Assembly: GCF_025725665.1 (NCBI RefSeq)
Contig: NZ_CP107009.1
Location: 3,472,001-3,536,000 of the forward strand
Length of the DNA stretch: 64,000 nt
DNA from: Halomonas sp. LR3S48
GTDB lineage: Bacteria > Pseudomonadota > Gammaproteobacteria > Pseudomonadales > Halomonadaceae
Direction of reading: 5' to 3'
Part shown: piece by piece, positions 35,856 through 44,520 of the stretch
Layout: each line of letters opens with the position of its first letter
Position numbering within the stretch: the first letter of the stretch is position 1
Notes under the pieces: model-generated
The model's database searches: none
Told to the model about the DNA's origin: nothing
Seen by the model: only the letters and a program-made list of their open reading frames with translations
Translations under genes and position numbers: made by a program

Positions 35856-37550
35856 ATGCTGCGCCTTGCTCCGGTGGTTATCGTCACCCTGTTGGTCGGC
35901 CCGATTCTGGCAGGCCTGGTCATGGCCGCCTTGCCCGCCTTCGGCTATCTGCCGGCACTGGGCGGAGAGACACTGAGCCTGACCCCCTGGCGGGAGTTGT
36001 TCGCCCAGCCGGGCCTTGCTCGTTCGGTGGGTATCAGCCTCGCCAGCGGCCTGGTGACCACCGCGGTGTCGCTGGCGGTGGTGCTGCTGTTTCTGGCCGG
36101 CACCTCCGGCAGCCGCCTGGACCACTGGATTCGCCGCCTGGTCTCGCCGCTGCTGTCGATTCCACACGCAGCAGCCGCCTTCGGGTTGGCCTTCCTCATT
36201 GCCCCCTCTGGGCTATTGGCACGGCTGGCCTCGCCCGGGCTGACCGGCTGGGAACGCCCGCCGGATGCGCTGATCGTCCAGGACCCGTGGGGGCTCTCGC
36301 TGATGGCGGGCCTCATCATCAAGGAGATTCCCTTCCTGCTGCTGATGAGCCTGGCCGCCCTGCACCAGCTCGACGTCGAGCGGCGTGTGGCCATGGCCCG
36401 CTCGCTGGGCTATCGCCCGGCCATCGCCTGGCTGAAGGTGGTGGCGCCGTCGTTATACCCTCTGATACGACTGCCGGTCTTCGCGGTCATCGCCTTCGCC
36501 TCCTCGGTGGTGGACGTGGCGATGATTCTCGGCCCGACCCTGCCACCCACGCTGGCAGTGTTGATCCTCACCTGGTTCAACGACCCGGACCTGTCGCGAC
36601 GCTTCATGGCCTCGGCCGGCGCCCTGCTGCAGTTGGGCGTGACGCTGATGGCGCTGCTCTTGTGGTGGGGGCTGGAGTGTCTGGCCCGGCGCCTGGGCCG
36701 GTGCTGGGTGGAAGGTGGCCAGCGGCGCCGCGGTGAGCTGGCCTTGCACGTGGCCGGAAAGACACTGATCCTGTTGGCCGCTATTACCGCCCTGGTCGGT
36801 ATCGCCGGCCTCGCCATCAACTCCCTGGCCGGTTTCTGGCGCTTTCCCGACAACTTGCCTGCCACCTTCACGCTGCAGCACTGGCAGCGGGCCCTGCCCT
36901 CGCTGGCCGGGCCGGTCGCCGCCACGCTGGTGATTGCCACGCTGGCAACGCTCCTCGCCCTGGGGCTGGCCCTGGCCGCCCTGGAAAACGAGCAGCGCAG
37001 TGGCCGCCACCCGGCCCAGGGCCGGCTCGTCTCTGCTTTGACCCTGCTCTATCTGCCGTTGATCGTGCCGCAAATTGCCTTCCTGTTCGGCCTGGTGGTG
37101 GTGATGGAAGCGGTGGGAACCCGCCCCACCCTCTGGTTGGTGACGTTCGGGCATCTGCTGTTCGTGCTGCCCTACGTGTTCCTTTCACTCTCGGAGGCCT
37201 ATCGGCGCTTCGACCCGCGCTGGTCGAGGGTGGCGCTGACACTCGGTGCCACGCCCAACGGCGCCTTCTGGCGAGTGCGCCTGCCGATGCTGCTGGCACC
37301 ACTGCTGACTGCCATGGCGGTAGGCCTGGCAGTCAGCATCGGTCAATATCTGCCCACCCTGCTACTGGGGGCTGGGCGAGTCTCCACCGTGACCACCGAG
37401 GCGGTGGCCCTGGCCGGCGGAGGCAACCGCCGCCTGATCGGTGTCTGGGCACTGGTTCAAGCCAGCCTGCCACTGGTGGGCTTTATCATCGCCGTGGGCG
37501 TTCCCCGCCTGCTCTGGTCCAACCGCCGCGGAATGCGAGGAGCCCCATGA
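35856..37550 (+). CDS. ynjC: YnjC-type ABC permease, two fused permease domains
   Basis: A 564-residue inner-membrane protein with about 12 hydrophobic segments forming two MetI-like permease domains (about 40-270 and 325-560). Coupling loops are VAMARSLGYRPAIAWLKVV in the first half and VALTLGATPNGAFWRVRLP in the second. Fused double permeases are normal for the YnjC and FbpB/ThiP families. It overlaps ynjD by four bases (ATGA). The intergenic gap to the binding-protein gene is small with a weak GAGGTGA ribosome site. Confidence 0.87.
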   Translation: MLRLAPVVIVTLLVGPILAGLVMAALPAFGYLPALGGETLSLTPWRELFAQPGLARSVGISLASGLVTTAVSLAVVLLFLAGTSGSRLDHWIRRLVSPLLSIPHAAAAFGLAFLIAPSGLLARLASPGLTGWERPPDALIVQDPWGLSLMAGLIIKEIPFLLLMSLAALHQLDVERRVAMARSLGYRPAIAWLKVVAPSLYPLIRLPVFAVIAFASSVVDVAMILGPTLPPTLAVLILTWFNDPDLSRRFMASAGALLQLGVTLMALLLWWGLECLARRLGRCWVEGGQRRRGELALHVAGKTLILLAAITALVGIAGLAINSLAGFWRFPDNLPATFTLQHWQRALPSLAGPVAATLVIATLATLLALGLALAALENEQRSGRHPAQGRLVSALTLLYLPLIVPQIAFLFGLVVVMEAVGTRPTLWLVTFGHLLFVLPYVFLSLSEAYRRFDPRWSRVALTLGATPNGAFWRVRLPMLLAPLLTAMAVGLAVSIGQYLPTLLLGAGRVSTVTTEAVALAGGGNRRLIGVWALVQASLPLVGFIIAVGVPRLLWSNRRGMRGAP

Positions 37551-38179
37551 CCGACGATTGCCTCGAGTTCGACAAGGTCCACATCACCCTGCACGGCCAG
37601 ACACTGCTGCATCTCGATGCGCGCATCGGCCCCGGCGAGGTGCTCACGGTGATGGGCCCCTCCGGCTCGGGAAAGTCGACTCTGCTGGCCTTCGCTGCCG
37701 GTTTTCTGGCGCCGACGTTCGCAGCCTCGGGACGTATCCTGCTGGGGGGAAAAGACATCACGGCGCTGCCGGCGGAGCAACGCGGTATCGGTCTGCTGTT
37801 CCAGGACCCGCTGCTCTTCCCGCATCTTTCGGTAGCGGGCAACCTGCGCTTCGGCCTGCCCCGCGCCACGCCCGACAAGGCTGCCAGGGTCGAGACGGCA
37901 CTCGCGGAGATCGGCCTGACGTGCTTCGGTGAACGCGACCCGGCCACCCTCTCCGGCGGCCAGCAGTCGCGGGTGGCATTGATGCGCCTGCTGCTATCGG
38001 CGCCCCGGGCCGTGTTGCTGGACGAGCCCTTCTCCAACCTCGACACTCATTTGCGCCAGGAGATGCGCCGGCTGGTGTTCGGTCGGCTACGAGAAGCGGG
38101 GCTGCCCAGCCTGCTGGTGACCCACGACACGGAGGACGCCGACGATGCCGGAGGCCAGGTGGTCGAATTGAGTCATTGA
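37547..38179 (+). CDS. ynjD: YnjD-type ABC transporter ATPase
   Basis: A compact 210-residue ATPase, close to the E. coli YnjD length. Walker A GPSGSGKSTLL (about 35-45), Q-loop LFQDPLLFPHLSVAGNL, signature LSGGQQSRVALMRLLL, Walker B VLLDEPFSNLD and LLVTHDTEDADDAGG (switch His) are visible. No C-terminal regulatory domain is present. It ends the ynjBCD unit. No terminator with a T tract follows within the next 300 bases. Confidence 0.9.
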   Translation: MTDDCLEFDKVHITLHGQTLLHLDARIGPGEVLTVMGPSGSGKSTLLAFAAGFLAPTFAASGRILLGGKDITALPAEQRGIGLLFQDPLLFPHLSVAGNLRFGLPRATPDKAARVETALAEIGLTCFGERDPATLSGGQQSRVALMRLLLSAPRAVLLDEPFSNLDTHLRQEMRRLVFGRLREAGLPSLLVTHDTEDADDAGGQVVELSH

Positions 38180-38219
38180 GGTACAAGCCGAGCGTGACTC
38201 TAACTGGCAAGGAAACCGG

Positions 38220-38429
38220 ATGCCTGAGGCGCGATTCTGCTTCGCTGCCAAAAGCGAAGCGTCGAGTGCCGCTGCGGAGGATGCCGTGCAGGATGCACTG
38301 CGGGATCACCCTGCACCGCGTTTTCTCTCGCCATGTGCTACCTGCAGCCACTGCAGCCGGCAGTTCGAGCTGCTGCATCGTGCCGGCCACCGCTTCGATC
38401 CGAAGCCTCAGGAAAAACATTCTTCCTAG
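38220..38429 (+). CDS. Possible small Cys-containing protein (69 residues), unrecognised
   Basis: A short reading frame starting at an ATG six bases after AAGGAAA, 40 bases past ynjD. The translation is not hydrophobic and contains a CxxCxxC cluster (Cys39, Cys42, Cys45 in PCATCSHCS) after an acidic/Ala-rich N-terminal half, which could bind a metal. Third-position GC is lower than in neighbouring genes, and an 8-base-pair hairpin (GCTTCGCT 38239-38246 with AGCGAAGC 38253-38260) lies inside, so it could equally be non-coding. I do not recognise a family. Confidence 0.3.
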   Translation: MPEARFCFAAKSEASSAAAEDAVQDALRDHPAPRFLSPCATCSHCSRQFELLHRAGHRFDPKPQEKHSS

Positions 38430-38702
38430 CACTTGGCAGGTGGGCCTGATTGGCACGTATGCCGGCAGGGTCATAATCCAATAGCGGGAGGATAGTCAGT
38501 TCTGTTTCCTTATTTTTCATCAACCTTCCTCAGGAAAATCCTACAGAGACCATGGCAATTTCTTAAAAAGAGCATTAGAAATTACTCCATGAATCTCCTC
38601 CAATATCCTGAATTATTTTTCCAAAACTCTCATAGGAATCCAGCCTTACATGTTGCTAACCTGGCACAAAAATTCTACTTAATTGTAACGTTGAGTTAAG
38701 CG

Positions 38703-38715
38703 CATCATCTATACC
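38703..38715 (+). promoter_or_regulatory. Repeated box CATCATCTATACC, possible stress-sigma -10 element (copy 1)
   Basis: CATCATCTATACC contains TCTATACC, close to the extended -10 preferred by RpoS-type sigma factors. Copy 2 is 128 bases downstream and differs at one position. A TTGAGT lies just upstream but with a 13-base spacer. Confidence 0.35.
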
Positions 38716-38830
38716 GAGAAAACAGCACGACGATGCTTTTCTGGGGGCAATCCGGCTGAAACAGGTCCTCTTCTCTTCAAAATTTCTTTACCTAAGTTAT
38801 GTGAGCATTTCACTTCACCGCAGTAGGATT

Positions 38831-38843
38831 CATCGTCTATACC
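38831..38843 (+). promoter_or_regulatory. Repeated box CATCGTCTATACC, possible stress-sigma -10 element (copy 2)
   Basis: Same 13-base box as copy 1 with one change, 123 bases before the glgA ATG. No good -35 hexamer at 16-18 bases, which fits RpoS-like promoters but is weak evidence. Confidence 0.35.
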
Positions 38844-38966
38844 TATGCAATACCACCTTTTGTCCAGCTTCACTTCAGGCCAGGATCAGCCAGAAGGGAG
38901 CGCGTTACACTGACAGAAGAGCAGTCAAGGCATCTTGACCATGCCACTACAGGGAGGTCTGTCAAC

Positions 38967-40583
38967 ATGGGCAATGTGGCACTGAAGGGCATCGGTTCTG
39001 AAACAAAAAATGACAGTCTGGGCCGCACGATGACCATCACGGCCAGCGACTTGACGCTTGACGTTCCTCACGACACTCAGAGGAACCGTGATGAACCGTC
39101 CGTACTCGCCACGCCGAGTCATCCATCGCAACATGTCCTCTTCGTGACTCCCGAGATCGCTGATTTCGTCAAAGTCGGGGGGCTGGGCGACGTCTCCTCG
39201 GCACTCCCCCGGGCGTTGGCGGCCCATCATGACATTCGCATCCTCATTCCTGCCTACCGGGAAGTACTCAACTCGGGACTGACCATACGCCGCGTCGGCC
39301 GCCTGCCCGCCTATGCCGACCTGCCAGCCTGCGAGGTTGGCGAGATGACCTGCGCCGATGGCTTGATCATCTACGTACTGCTCTGCCCCGAACTCTACGA
39401 GCGTGCAGGCGGCCCCTACGGCACCGGTCCCGGTGGCTATGGCAGCGACGGCTGGGAGGACAACGACATCCGCTTCGCCCGGCTGTCGTTGGCCGCTGCC
39501 GAGATCGCCGCCGGCCATGCCGGGCTCGACTGGCAGCCTCAGTTGCTGCATCTCAACGACTGGGCATGCGGGCTGGCGCCCGCCTACCTGCGCTGGCAGG
39601 GGCACATGGTGCCCACCGTGTTCACCATCCACAACCTGGCCTACCAGGGCTTGTTCGAGGCCTCGCGCTGCACTGCACTGGGCATTCCCGACGAGGAGTT
39701 CCATATCGACGGGGTCGAATACTACGGCAAGCTCTCCTTCATGAAAGCGGGCATCGTCTACGCCTCCCATGTCACCACGGTCAGCGCAACCTATGCCCAG
39801 GAGATCACCACGCCTGAGTTCGGCTGCGGACTCGATGGCCTGCTGCGCTGCAAGGCGGAGCAGGGCCGGCTCAGCGGTATTCCCAACGGTATCGACGACT
39901 CCTGGGATCCGCGTACCGATGCCCACTTGGTCCAGGCTTTCTCGGCCAATGACTGGCGTGGCAAGCGCGCCAACGCCGAGTACGTGCGCCATCGCTTCGG
40001 CCTGGCCCCCAGCGCCGGCCCGCTGTTCGCCATGGTGTCGCGCATGGTGCATCAGAAGGGTGTGGACCTGGTCATCGAGGCTGCCGCGAGCATCGTCCAG
40101 GCCGGCGGCCAGTTGGTCTTCATCGGTAACGGCGAACGCAATGTGGAGACACAGTTGGGCCGGCTGGCGGGGCGTTATCCCGGCGCCGTCGGGGTCTACG
40201 TCGGCTTCGATGAGGAGGAGGCACGCTGCATCTACGCAGGCAGTGACTTCCTGCTGATGCCGTCGCGCTTCGAGCCTTGCGGCCTCAGCCAGATGTATGC
40301 CCAGCGCTTCGGCTCGCTGCCCATTGCCCACCGCACCGGAGGGTTGGCCGACACCATCGAGGATGGGGTGACCGGCTTCCTGTTCAACGACGTCAATCTG
40401 ACCAGCTTCATGCAGGCGATTCAGCAGGCGTTCTCGGTCTACCACTCGACGGAGCTGTTCTACGCCATGCGGCGAGCGGCCATGACCGGACGCTACCACT
40501 GGCGCCAGTCGATCGGGCCCTATACGCAGCTCTACCAGCGCATTAGTGAAGAGGCTGGTTTGGAGGTCAAGGCATCAGGATGA
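38967..40583 (+). CDS. glgA: Glycogen synthase, GT5 type
   Basis: A 538-residue glycosyltransferase that extends alpha-1,4-glucan from ADP- or UDP-glucose. The donor-site motif KVGGLGDVSSALP (Lys69) follows a non-conserved extension of about 55 residues; the usual start would fall near FVTPEIADF. C-terminal landmarks are PSRFEPCGLSQMYAQRFGSLPIAHRTGGL (read as PSRFEPCGLSQMYA then RTGGL). The ATG follows AGGGAGG; Met22 is an alternative start. It overlaps treZ by four bases. No glgC lies in the window, so the sugar-nucleotide donor must come from elsewhere. It is the bacterial GT5 type, not the GT4 GlgM that makes maltose-1-phosphate in mycobacteria. Confidence 0.93.
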   Translation: MGNVALKGIGSETKNDSLGRTMTITASDLTLDVPHDTQRNRDEPSVLATPSHPSQHVLFVTPEIADFVKVGGLGDVSSALPRALAAHHDIRILIPAYREVLNSGLTIRRVGRLPAYADLPACEVGEMTCADGLIIYVLLCPELYERAGGPYGTGPGGYGSDGWEDNDIRFARLSLAAAEIAAGHAGLDWQPQLLHLNDWACGLAPAYLRWQGHMVPTVFTIHNLAYQGLFEASRCTALGIPDEEFHIDGVEYYGKLSFMKAGIVYASHVTTVSATYAQEITTPEFGCGLDGLLRCKAEQGRLSGIPNGIDDSWDPRTDAHLVQAFSANDWRGKRANAEYVRHRFGLAPSAGPLFAMVSRMVHQKGVDLVIEAAASIVQAGGQLVFIGNGERNVETQLGRLAGRYPGAVGVYVGFDEEEARCIYAGSDFLLMPSRFEPCGLSQMYAQRFGSLPIAHRTGGLADTIEDGVTGFLFNDVNLTSFMQAIQQAFSVYHSTELFYAMRRAAMTGRYHWRQSIGPYTQLYQRISEEAGLEVKASG

Positions 40584-42394
40584 ACGAAGCTCAGCGTTTC
40601 GAGTACGGCTTCGGCGCCCAGGTCATCGGTCCGAACTGGACCCGCTTCTCGCTCTGGGCGCCGAGCGCCAGCCGCGTCGACCTCGAAGTCGAGGGACTGG
40701 CTGCCATCGTCATGACGCACGCCGGCGAAGGACGCTTCGTCGGTGAGGCGGCTTGCGATCATGGTGCCCGCTACCGCTACCGTGTCTTTCCCGATGTCGC
40801 CTCCGAAGGCATCGCGGTTTCCGACCCCGCCTCCCGTGCCCAGGCAGGAGGCATCGAGGGGCCGAGTCTGGTCATCGACCCCTACCGCCATGCCTGGCGC
40901 CATGCCGACTGGCGGGGCCGGCCCTGGCACGAGACGGTGCTCTACGAACTCCACCTGGGCACACTGGGCGGCCTGGCGGCAGCGCACCAGTGGCTGCCCT
41001 ATCTGGCCGAACTCGGCGTCACGGCAATCGAGCTGATGCCGGTGGCGGCTTTTCCCGGCAAGCGCAACTGGGGCTACGACGGGGTGCTACCCTACGCCGT
41101 GGACGACACCTACGGCGAACCTGAAGCCCTCAAGTCGTTCATCGACGACGCCCACGGCCTGGGCCTGATGGTTTTCCTCGATGTGGTCTACAACCACTTC
41201 GGCCCGGACGGCAACTACCTGCCACGCTATGCCGGGACCTTCTTCCGCGATGACCGGCAGACACCCTGGGGGCCGGCCATCGACTTCCGCCAGCCCATGG
41301 TGCGCCGGTTCTTCATCGAAAACGCCCTGATGTGGCTCGATGAGTACCGCTTCGATGGCCTGCGCCTCGATGCGGTACATGCCATTGCCGAGCGCGACTT
41401 CCTAGTCGAACTGGCCGAGACGCTACGCAGCCACCTCGACCCGCGCCGTCACGTGCACTTGGTGCTGGAGAACGAGCACAACGACGCCGAGCTGCTCGAG
41501 GATGGGCACTTCACCGCCCAGTGGAACGACGATTGGCACAACGTCATGCACGTGCTGCTCACCGGGGAGCACGAAGGCTATTATGCCGACTTCGCCGACT
41601 CCCCTATCGACAAGCTGGTGCGCTGCCTCGGCGAGGGCTTCATCTTCCAGGGCCAGCCCACCCGAGACGGACAGCCGCGCGGTAAGCCAAGCGCACATCT
41701 GCCGCCTACCGCCTTCGTCACTTTCCTGCAGAACCACGACCAGGTCGGCAACCGCGCTCTGGGCGAGCGCCTGACCCTGCTCGCCGAGCCACAAGCACTG
41801 GAGGCGGCTACGCTGCTGCTGCTGCTCTCGCCCATGGTGCCGCTGCTCTTCATGGGCGAGGAGTGGGCCAGCGAGCAGCCCTTCCTGTTCTTCACCGATC
41901 ACCGCGCCGAGTTGGCCGAGGCGGTGCGCGAAGGCCGCCGGGCGGAGTTCGCCGAATTCAGCGCTTTCCAGGACCCAGACTCTCGCGCCGCCATTCCCGA
42001 CCCCAATGCCGCTGCCACTTTCGAGGCGTCGCGGCCCGACTTCGAGACCCGCAATAGCTCCCCCCATGCCGAATGGCTGGTATTCGTACGCCACCTGCTG
42101 GCGATCCGTCATGCCGAAATCGTACCGCGCCTCGACGGCGCCCGTGCCCTGGGCGCCGAGGCGCTGGGTGATCACGCAGTCGTGGCCCGCTGGCAGATGA
42201 ACGACGATACCCAACTGGTCATCGCCATGAACCTGAGCGAGCAGCCCGTCGCCACCCGTGCCTTCGGCGTCGGACGGAACCTGTACGAAACCCGCGAGGG
42301 TGTGGCGGTAGCCACCGAGAGCGGCAACCTACCGGCGCACTGCGCCGCGGCCTGGTTGAAGTGCGAGCCAGGCGACGAGGAGCTGAGCGCATGA
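40580..42394 (+). CDS. treZ: Malto-oligosyltrehalose trehalohydrolase
   Basis: Releases trehalose from maltooligosyl-trehalose made by TreY. The 604-residue GH13 enzyme has an N-terminal carbohydrate-binding-like domain (about 8-95), the catalytic barrel with FLDVVYNHFGPDGNY, catalytic Asp264 in GLRLDAVHAI, Glu297 in HLVLENEHND and FLQNHDQVGNR, and a C-terminal beta domain. It overlaps glgA upstream and malQ downstream by four bases each. TreY is encoded two genes further on. Confidence 0.95.
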   Translation: MNEAQRFEYGFGAQVIGPNWTRFSLWAPSASRVDLEVEGLAAIVMTHAGEGRFVGEAACDHGARYRYRVFPDVASEGIAVSDPASRAQAGGIEGPSLVIDPYRHAWRHADWRGRPWHETVLYELHLGTLGGLAAAHQWLPYLAELGVTAIELMPVAAFPGKRNWGYDGVLPYAVDDTYGEPEALKSFIDDAHGLGLMVFLDVVYNHFGPDGNYLPRYAGTFFRDDRQTPWGPAIDFRQPMVRRFFIENALMWLDEYRFDGLRLDAVHAIAERDFLVELAETLRSHLDPRRHVHLVLENEHNDAELLEDGHFTAQWNDDWHNVMHVLLTGEHEGYYADFADSPIDKLVRCLGEGFIFQGQPTRDGQPRGKPSAHLPPTAFVTFLQNHDQVGNRALGERLTLLAEPQALEAATLLLLLSPMVPLLFMGEEWASEQPFLFFTDHRAELAEAVREGRRAEFAEFSAFQDPDSRAAIPDPNAAATFEASRPDFETRNSSPHAEWLVFVRHLLAIRHAEIVPRLDGARALGAEALGDHAVVARWQMNDDTQLVIAMNLSEQPVATRAFGVGRNLYETREGVAVATESGNLPAHCAAAWLKCEPGDEELSA

Positions 42395-44520
42395 ACGAAC
42401 GAGGCTTGTTGCAGCTCGCCGAGGCCGCCGGCCTGATAGTGGAGTGGGAAGACAGTGAGGAGCGCCCGCAGCGTCTCTCGAGCGCCACCCAACGCGAACT
42501 GCTGACACGGCTCGGCTACCCCGCAGATAGCAGCGAGGCGATCGAGGCGAGCCTGGAGCGGCTGCGCGGCCCTACCTCACCACCCCAGTGGCCACCCTTG
42601 ATCACCGCCGAGCGAGGCATCGCTACCGACCTGCCGTCACCGCTTCCTGCCGACACCGAGTTCACCCTGCACCTCGAACAGGGCGACCTGCTGCACGATC
42701 GACTCGACAAGCGGGGTCGCCTCCCCCCGGTCGGAGTGGCCGGCTACCACCGCTTGCAGATCGCCGGCCACGCGGTGACCCTGGCCGTGGCCCCGCCGCG
42801 CTGCTTCACTCCAGCCGATGCCGAGGGTAGCGAAGCGCCACGCCTGTGGGGCCTGGCGGTGCAACTCTACGCCCTGCGCCGCCCCGGCGACGGCGGTATC
42901 GGCGATACCTTGGCGCTGGAGCAGTTGGTGCGTCACGCCGCTCAGGCCGGCGCCTCGGCGCTGGCCGTGAGCCCGACGCATGCCATGTTCAGCGCCGACG
43001 TAACGCGCTACAGCCCCTATTCCCCATCGAGCCGCCTGCTTTACCACGCGCTGCACGCCGCCCCCGAAGCGCTGCTCGGCGAAGCCGCGGTCGCAGCGGC
43101 CGTCGAACGCTGTGGGCTGGGCGAGGTCAAGGCACAGCTGGAAGCGCAGGAACTGATCGACTGGCCCCGCGCGGCAGAGATCAAGCTCGCCTGGCTCCGC
43201 GCTCTCTACGACGAGCTGATGCAGCGCGAAGACACCGATGCACAGCAAACCCGCCAGGCACTCTCGGCTTTCCGCGGGGCGCGCGGGGCCATGCTCGAGA
43301 ATCACTGTCGCTTCGAGGCGCTGAGCCAGCATCGGGGCGAAAGCGACTGGCATCGCTGGCCGGCGGCGCTGCGCGACCCGGCAAGCCCCGAGGTGGCTCG
43401 CTTCGCCGAGGAATATGCGCAGGAAATCGGCTTTCACGCCTTCCTGCAGTGGCTCGCCAGCGAAGGACTCGCCCGCGCCCAGACTTCGGCGCGCGAGGCC
43501 GGCATGCCGGTGGGGCTGATCGCCGACCTGGCGGTGGGGGCCGATGCCGCCGGTAGCCAGGCCTGGAGCCGCCAGTCCGAGATGCTGGAAGGTCTGTCGA
43601 TCGGCGCCCCGCCCGATACCTTCAACGTCCACGGCCAGGATTGGGGGCTCGCGCCCTTCTCGCCCCAAGGGCTGGTGAACTCGGGATTTCGCAGCTTCAT
43701 CGACATGCTGCGAACCGGCTTCGTCCACGCCGGGGGGCTGCGCATCGATCACGTTCTCGGCCTGTTGCGCCTGTGGCTGATCCCCCATGGTGCCGCGCCC
43801 ACCGAAGGCGGCTACGTGCGCTATCCCCTCGACGATCTGCTGCGGCTGGTGGCGCTGGAATCCTGGCGCCACCGCGCCATCGTCATCGGCGAGGACCTAG
43901 GCACTGTCGCCCCGGGCTTTCGTGAGCGCCTGGCACGCCATGGCATCCTCGGCATGCGCGTGCTGTGGTTCGAGCGCGACGACGAGGGTGGCTTCCTGTC
44001 GCCGGAGCAGTGGTCCAGCCACGCCATCGCCACCAGTTCGACCCACGACCTGCCGACGCTGGCCGGCTGGTGGGCCGGGCGCGACATCGAATGGCGCGAC
44101 CGCTTCGGCCTGCTGGCCGACGACCAGGATGCCCACGGCGAGCATGCCGAGCGCCGTGTCGAGCGGTCGCGACTAGCTCGTGCGCTGCATCTGATCGATG
44201 ACCACGTACCGGAATCGCCTCTCGACGCTGCCGCTCTGCCTGCCTCGCAGGTGCTCGATGCCGCCGTGCGCCAGTTGGGGCTCACACCGGCGCCGCTCAC
44301 GCTGCTGCCGGTGGAGGATGCCCTGGGGCTGGAGGAGCAGGCCAACCTGCCGGGCACCCTTGACGAACACCCCAACTGGCGGCGGCGCCTGCCGGACGAC
44401 ACCGAACGTCTGCTCGCCTCACCCGAGGTGGCGGGTCGTCTGGCTGCCCTGGCGGAAGCGCGCCACGAAGCACAACGCGAAGCACGCCACGACGCCCGGG
44501 GAGGGGATGGCGATGAATGA
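42391..44520 (+). CDS. malQ: 4-alpha-glucanotransferase (amylomaltase)
   Basis: Transfers maltooligosyl units between alpha-1,4 chains, reshaping short glucans for TreY or GlgE. At 709 residues it is of the longer (E. coli-like, about 690) GH77 type with an N-terminal extension of about 150 residues before LWGLAVQLYALR. Catalytic Asp453 in GLRIDHVLGL and acid/base Glu501 in VIGEDLGTVAPGF are present, with SSTHDLPTLAGWW. Start chosen at the ATG overlapping the treZ stop, after GAGGAG. It overlaps treY by eight bases. Confidence 0.94.
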   Translation: MNERGLLQLAEAAGLIVEWEDSEERPQRLSSATQRELLTRLGYPADSSEAIEASLERLRGPTSPPQWPPLITAERGIATDLPSPLPADTEFTLHLEQGDLLHDRLDKRGRLPPVGVAGYHRLQIAGHAVTLAVAPPRCFTPADAEGSEAPRLWGLAVQLYALRRPGDGGIGDTLALEQLVRHAAQAGASALAVSPTHAMFSADVTRYSPYSPSSRLLYHALHAAPEALLGEAAVAAAVERCGLGEVKAQLEAQELIDWPRAAEIKLAWLRALYDELMQREDTDAQQTRQALSAFRGARGAMLENHCRFEALSQHRGESDWHRWPAALRDPASPEVARFAEEYAQEIGFHAFLQWLASEGLARAQTSAREAGMPVGLIADLAVGADAAGSQAWSRQSEMLEGLSIGAPPDTFNVHGQDWGLAPFSPQGLVNSGFRSFIDMLRTGFVHAGGLRIDHVLGLLRLWLIPHGAAPTEGGYVRYPLDDLLRLVALESWRHRAIVIGEDLGTVAPGFRERLARHGILGMRVLWFERDDEGGFLSPEQWSSHAIATSSTHDLPTLAGWWAGRDIEWRDRFGLLADDQDAHGEHAERRVERSRLARALHLIDDHVPESPLDAAALPASQVLDAAVRQLGLTPAPLTLLPVEDALGLEEQANLPGTLDEHPNWRRRLPDDTERLLASPEVAGRLAALAEARHEAQREARHDARGGDGDE

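Larger units (their letters stand above)
38430..38966. other. AT-rich leader upstream of the glgA-glgB island
   Basis: About 540 bases clearly richer in A and T than any gene in the window, with no convincing reading frame on either strand. It must contain the promoter(s) for the nine-gene glucan/trehalose island. Two near-identical 13-base boxes lie in it, described separately. No hairpin with T tract, riboswitch or RNA gene was recognised. Confidence 0.6.

Noticed and set aside
38176..38484. Alternative open frame overlapping the end of ynjD and the small Cys ORF
   Set aside because: Starts inside ynjD, has no ribosome site, and the translation is Arg/Ser-rich without pattern.
38925..40499. 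Long open frame on the minus strand opposite glgA
   Set aside because: No ribosome site, no recognisable motif, and complete overlap with a canonical glycogen synthase.
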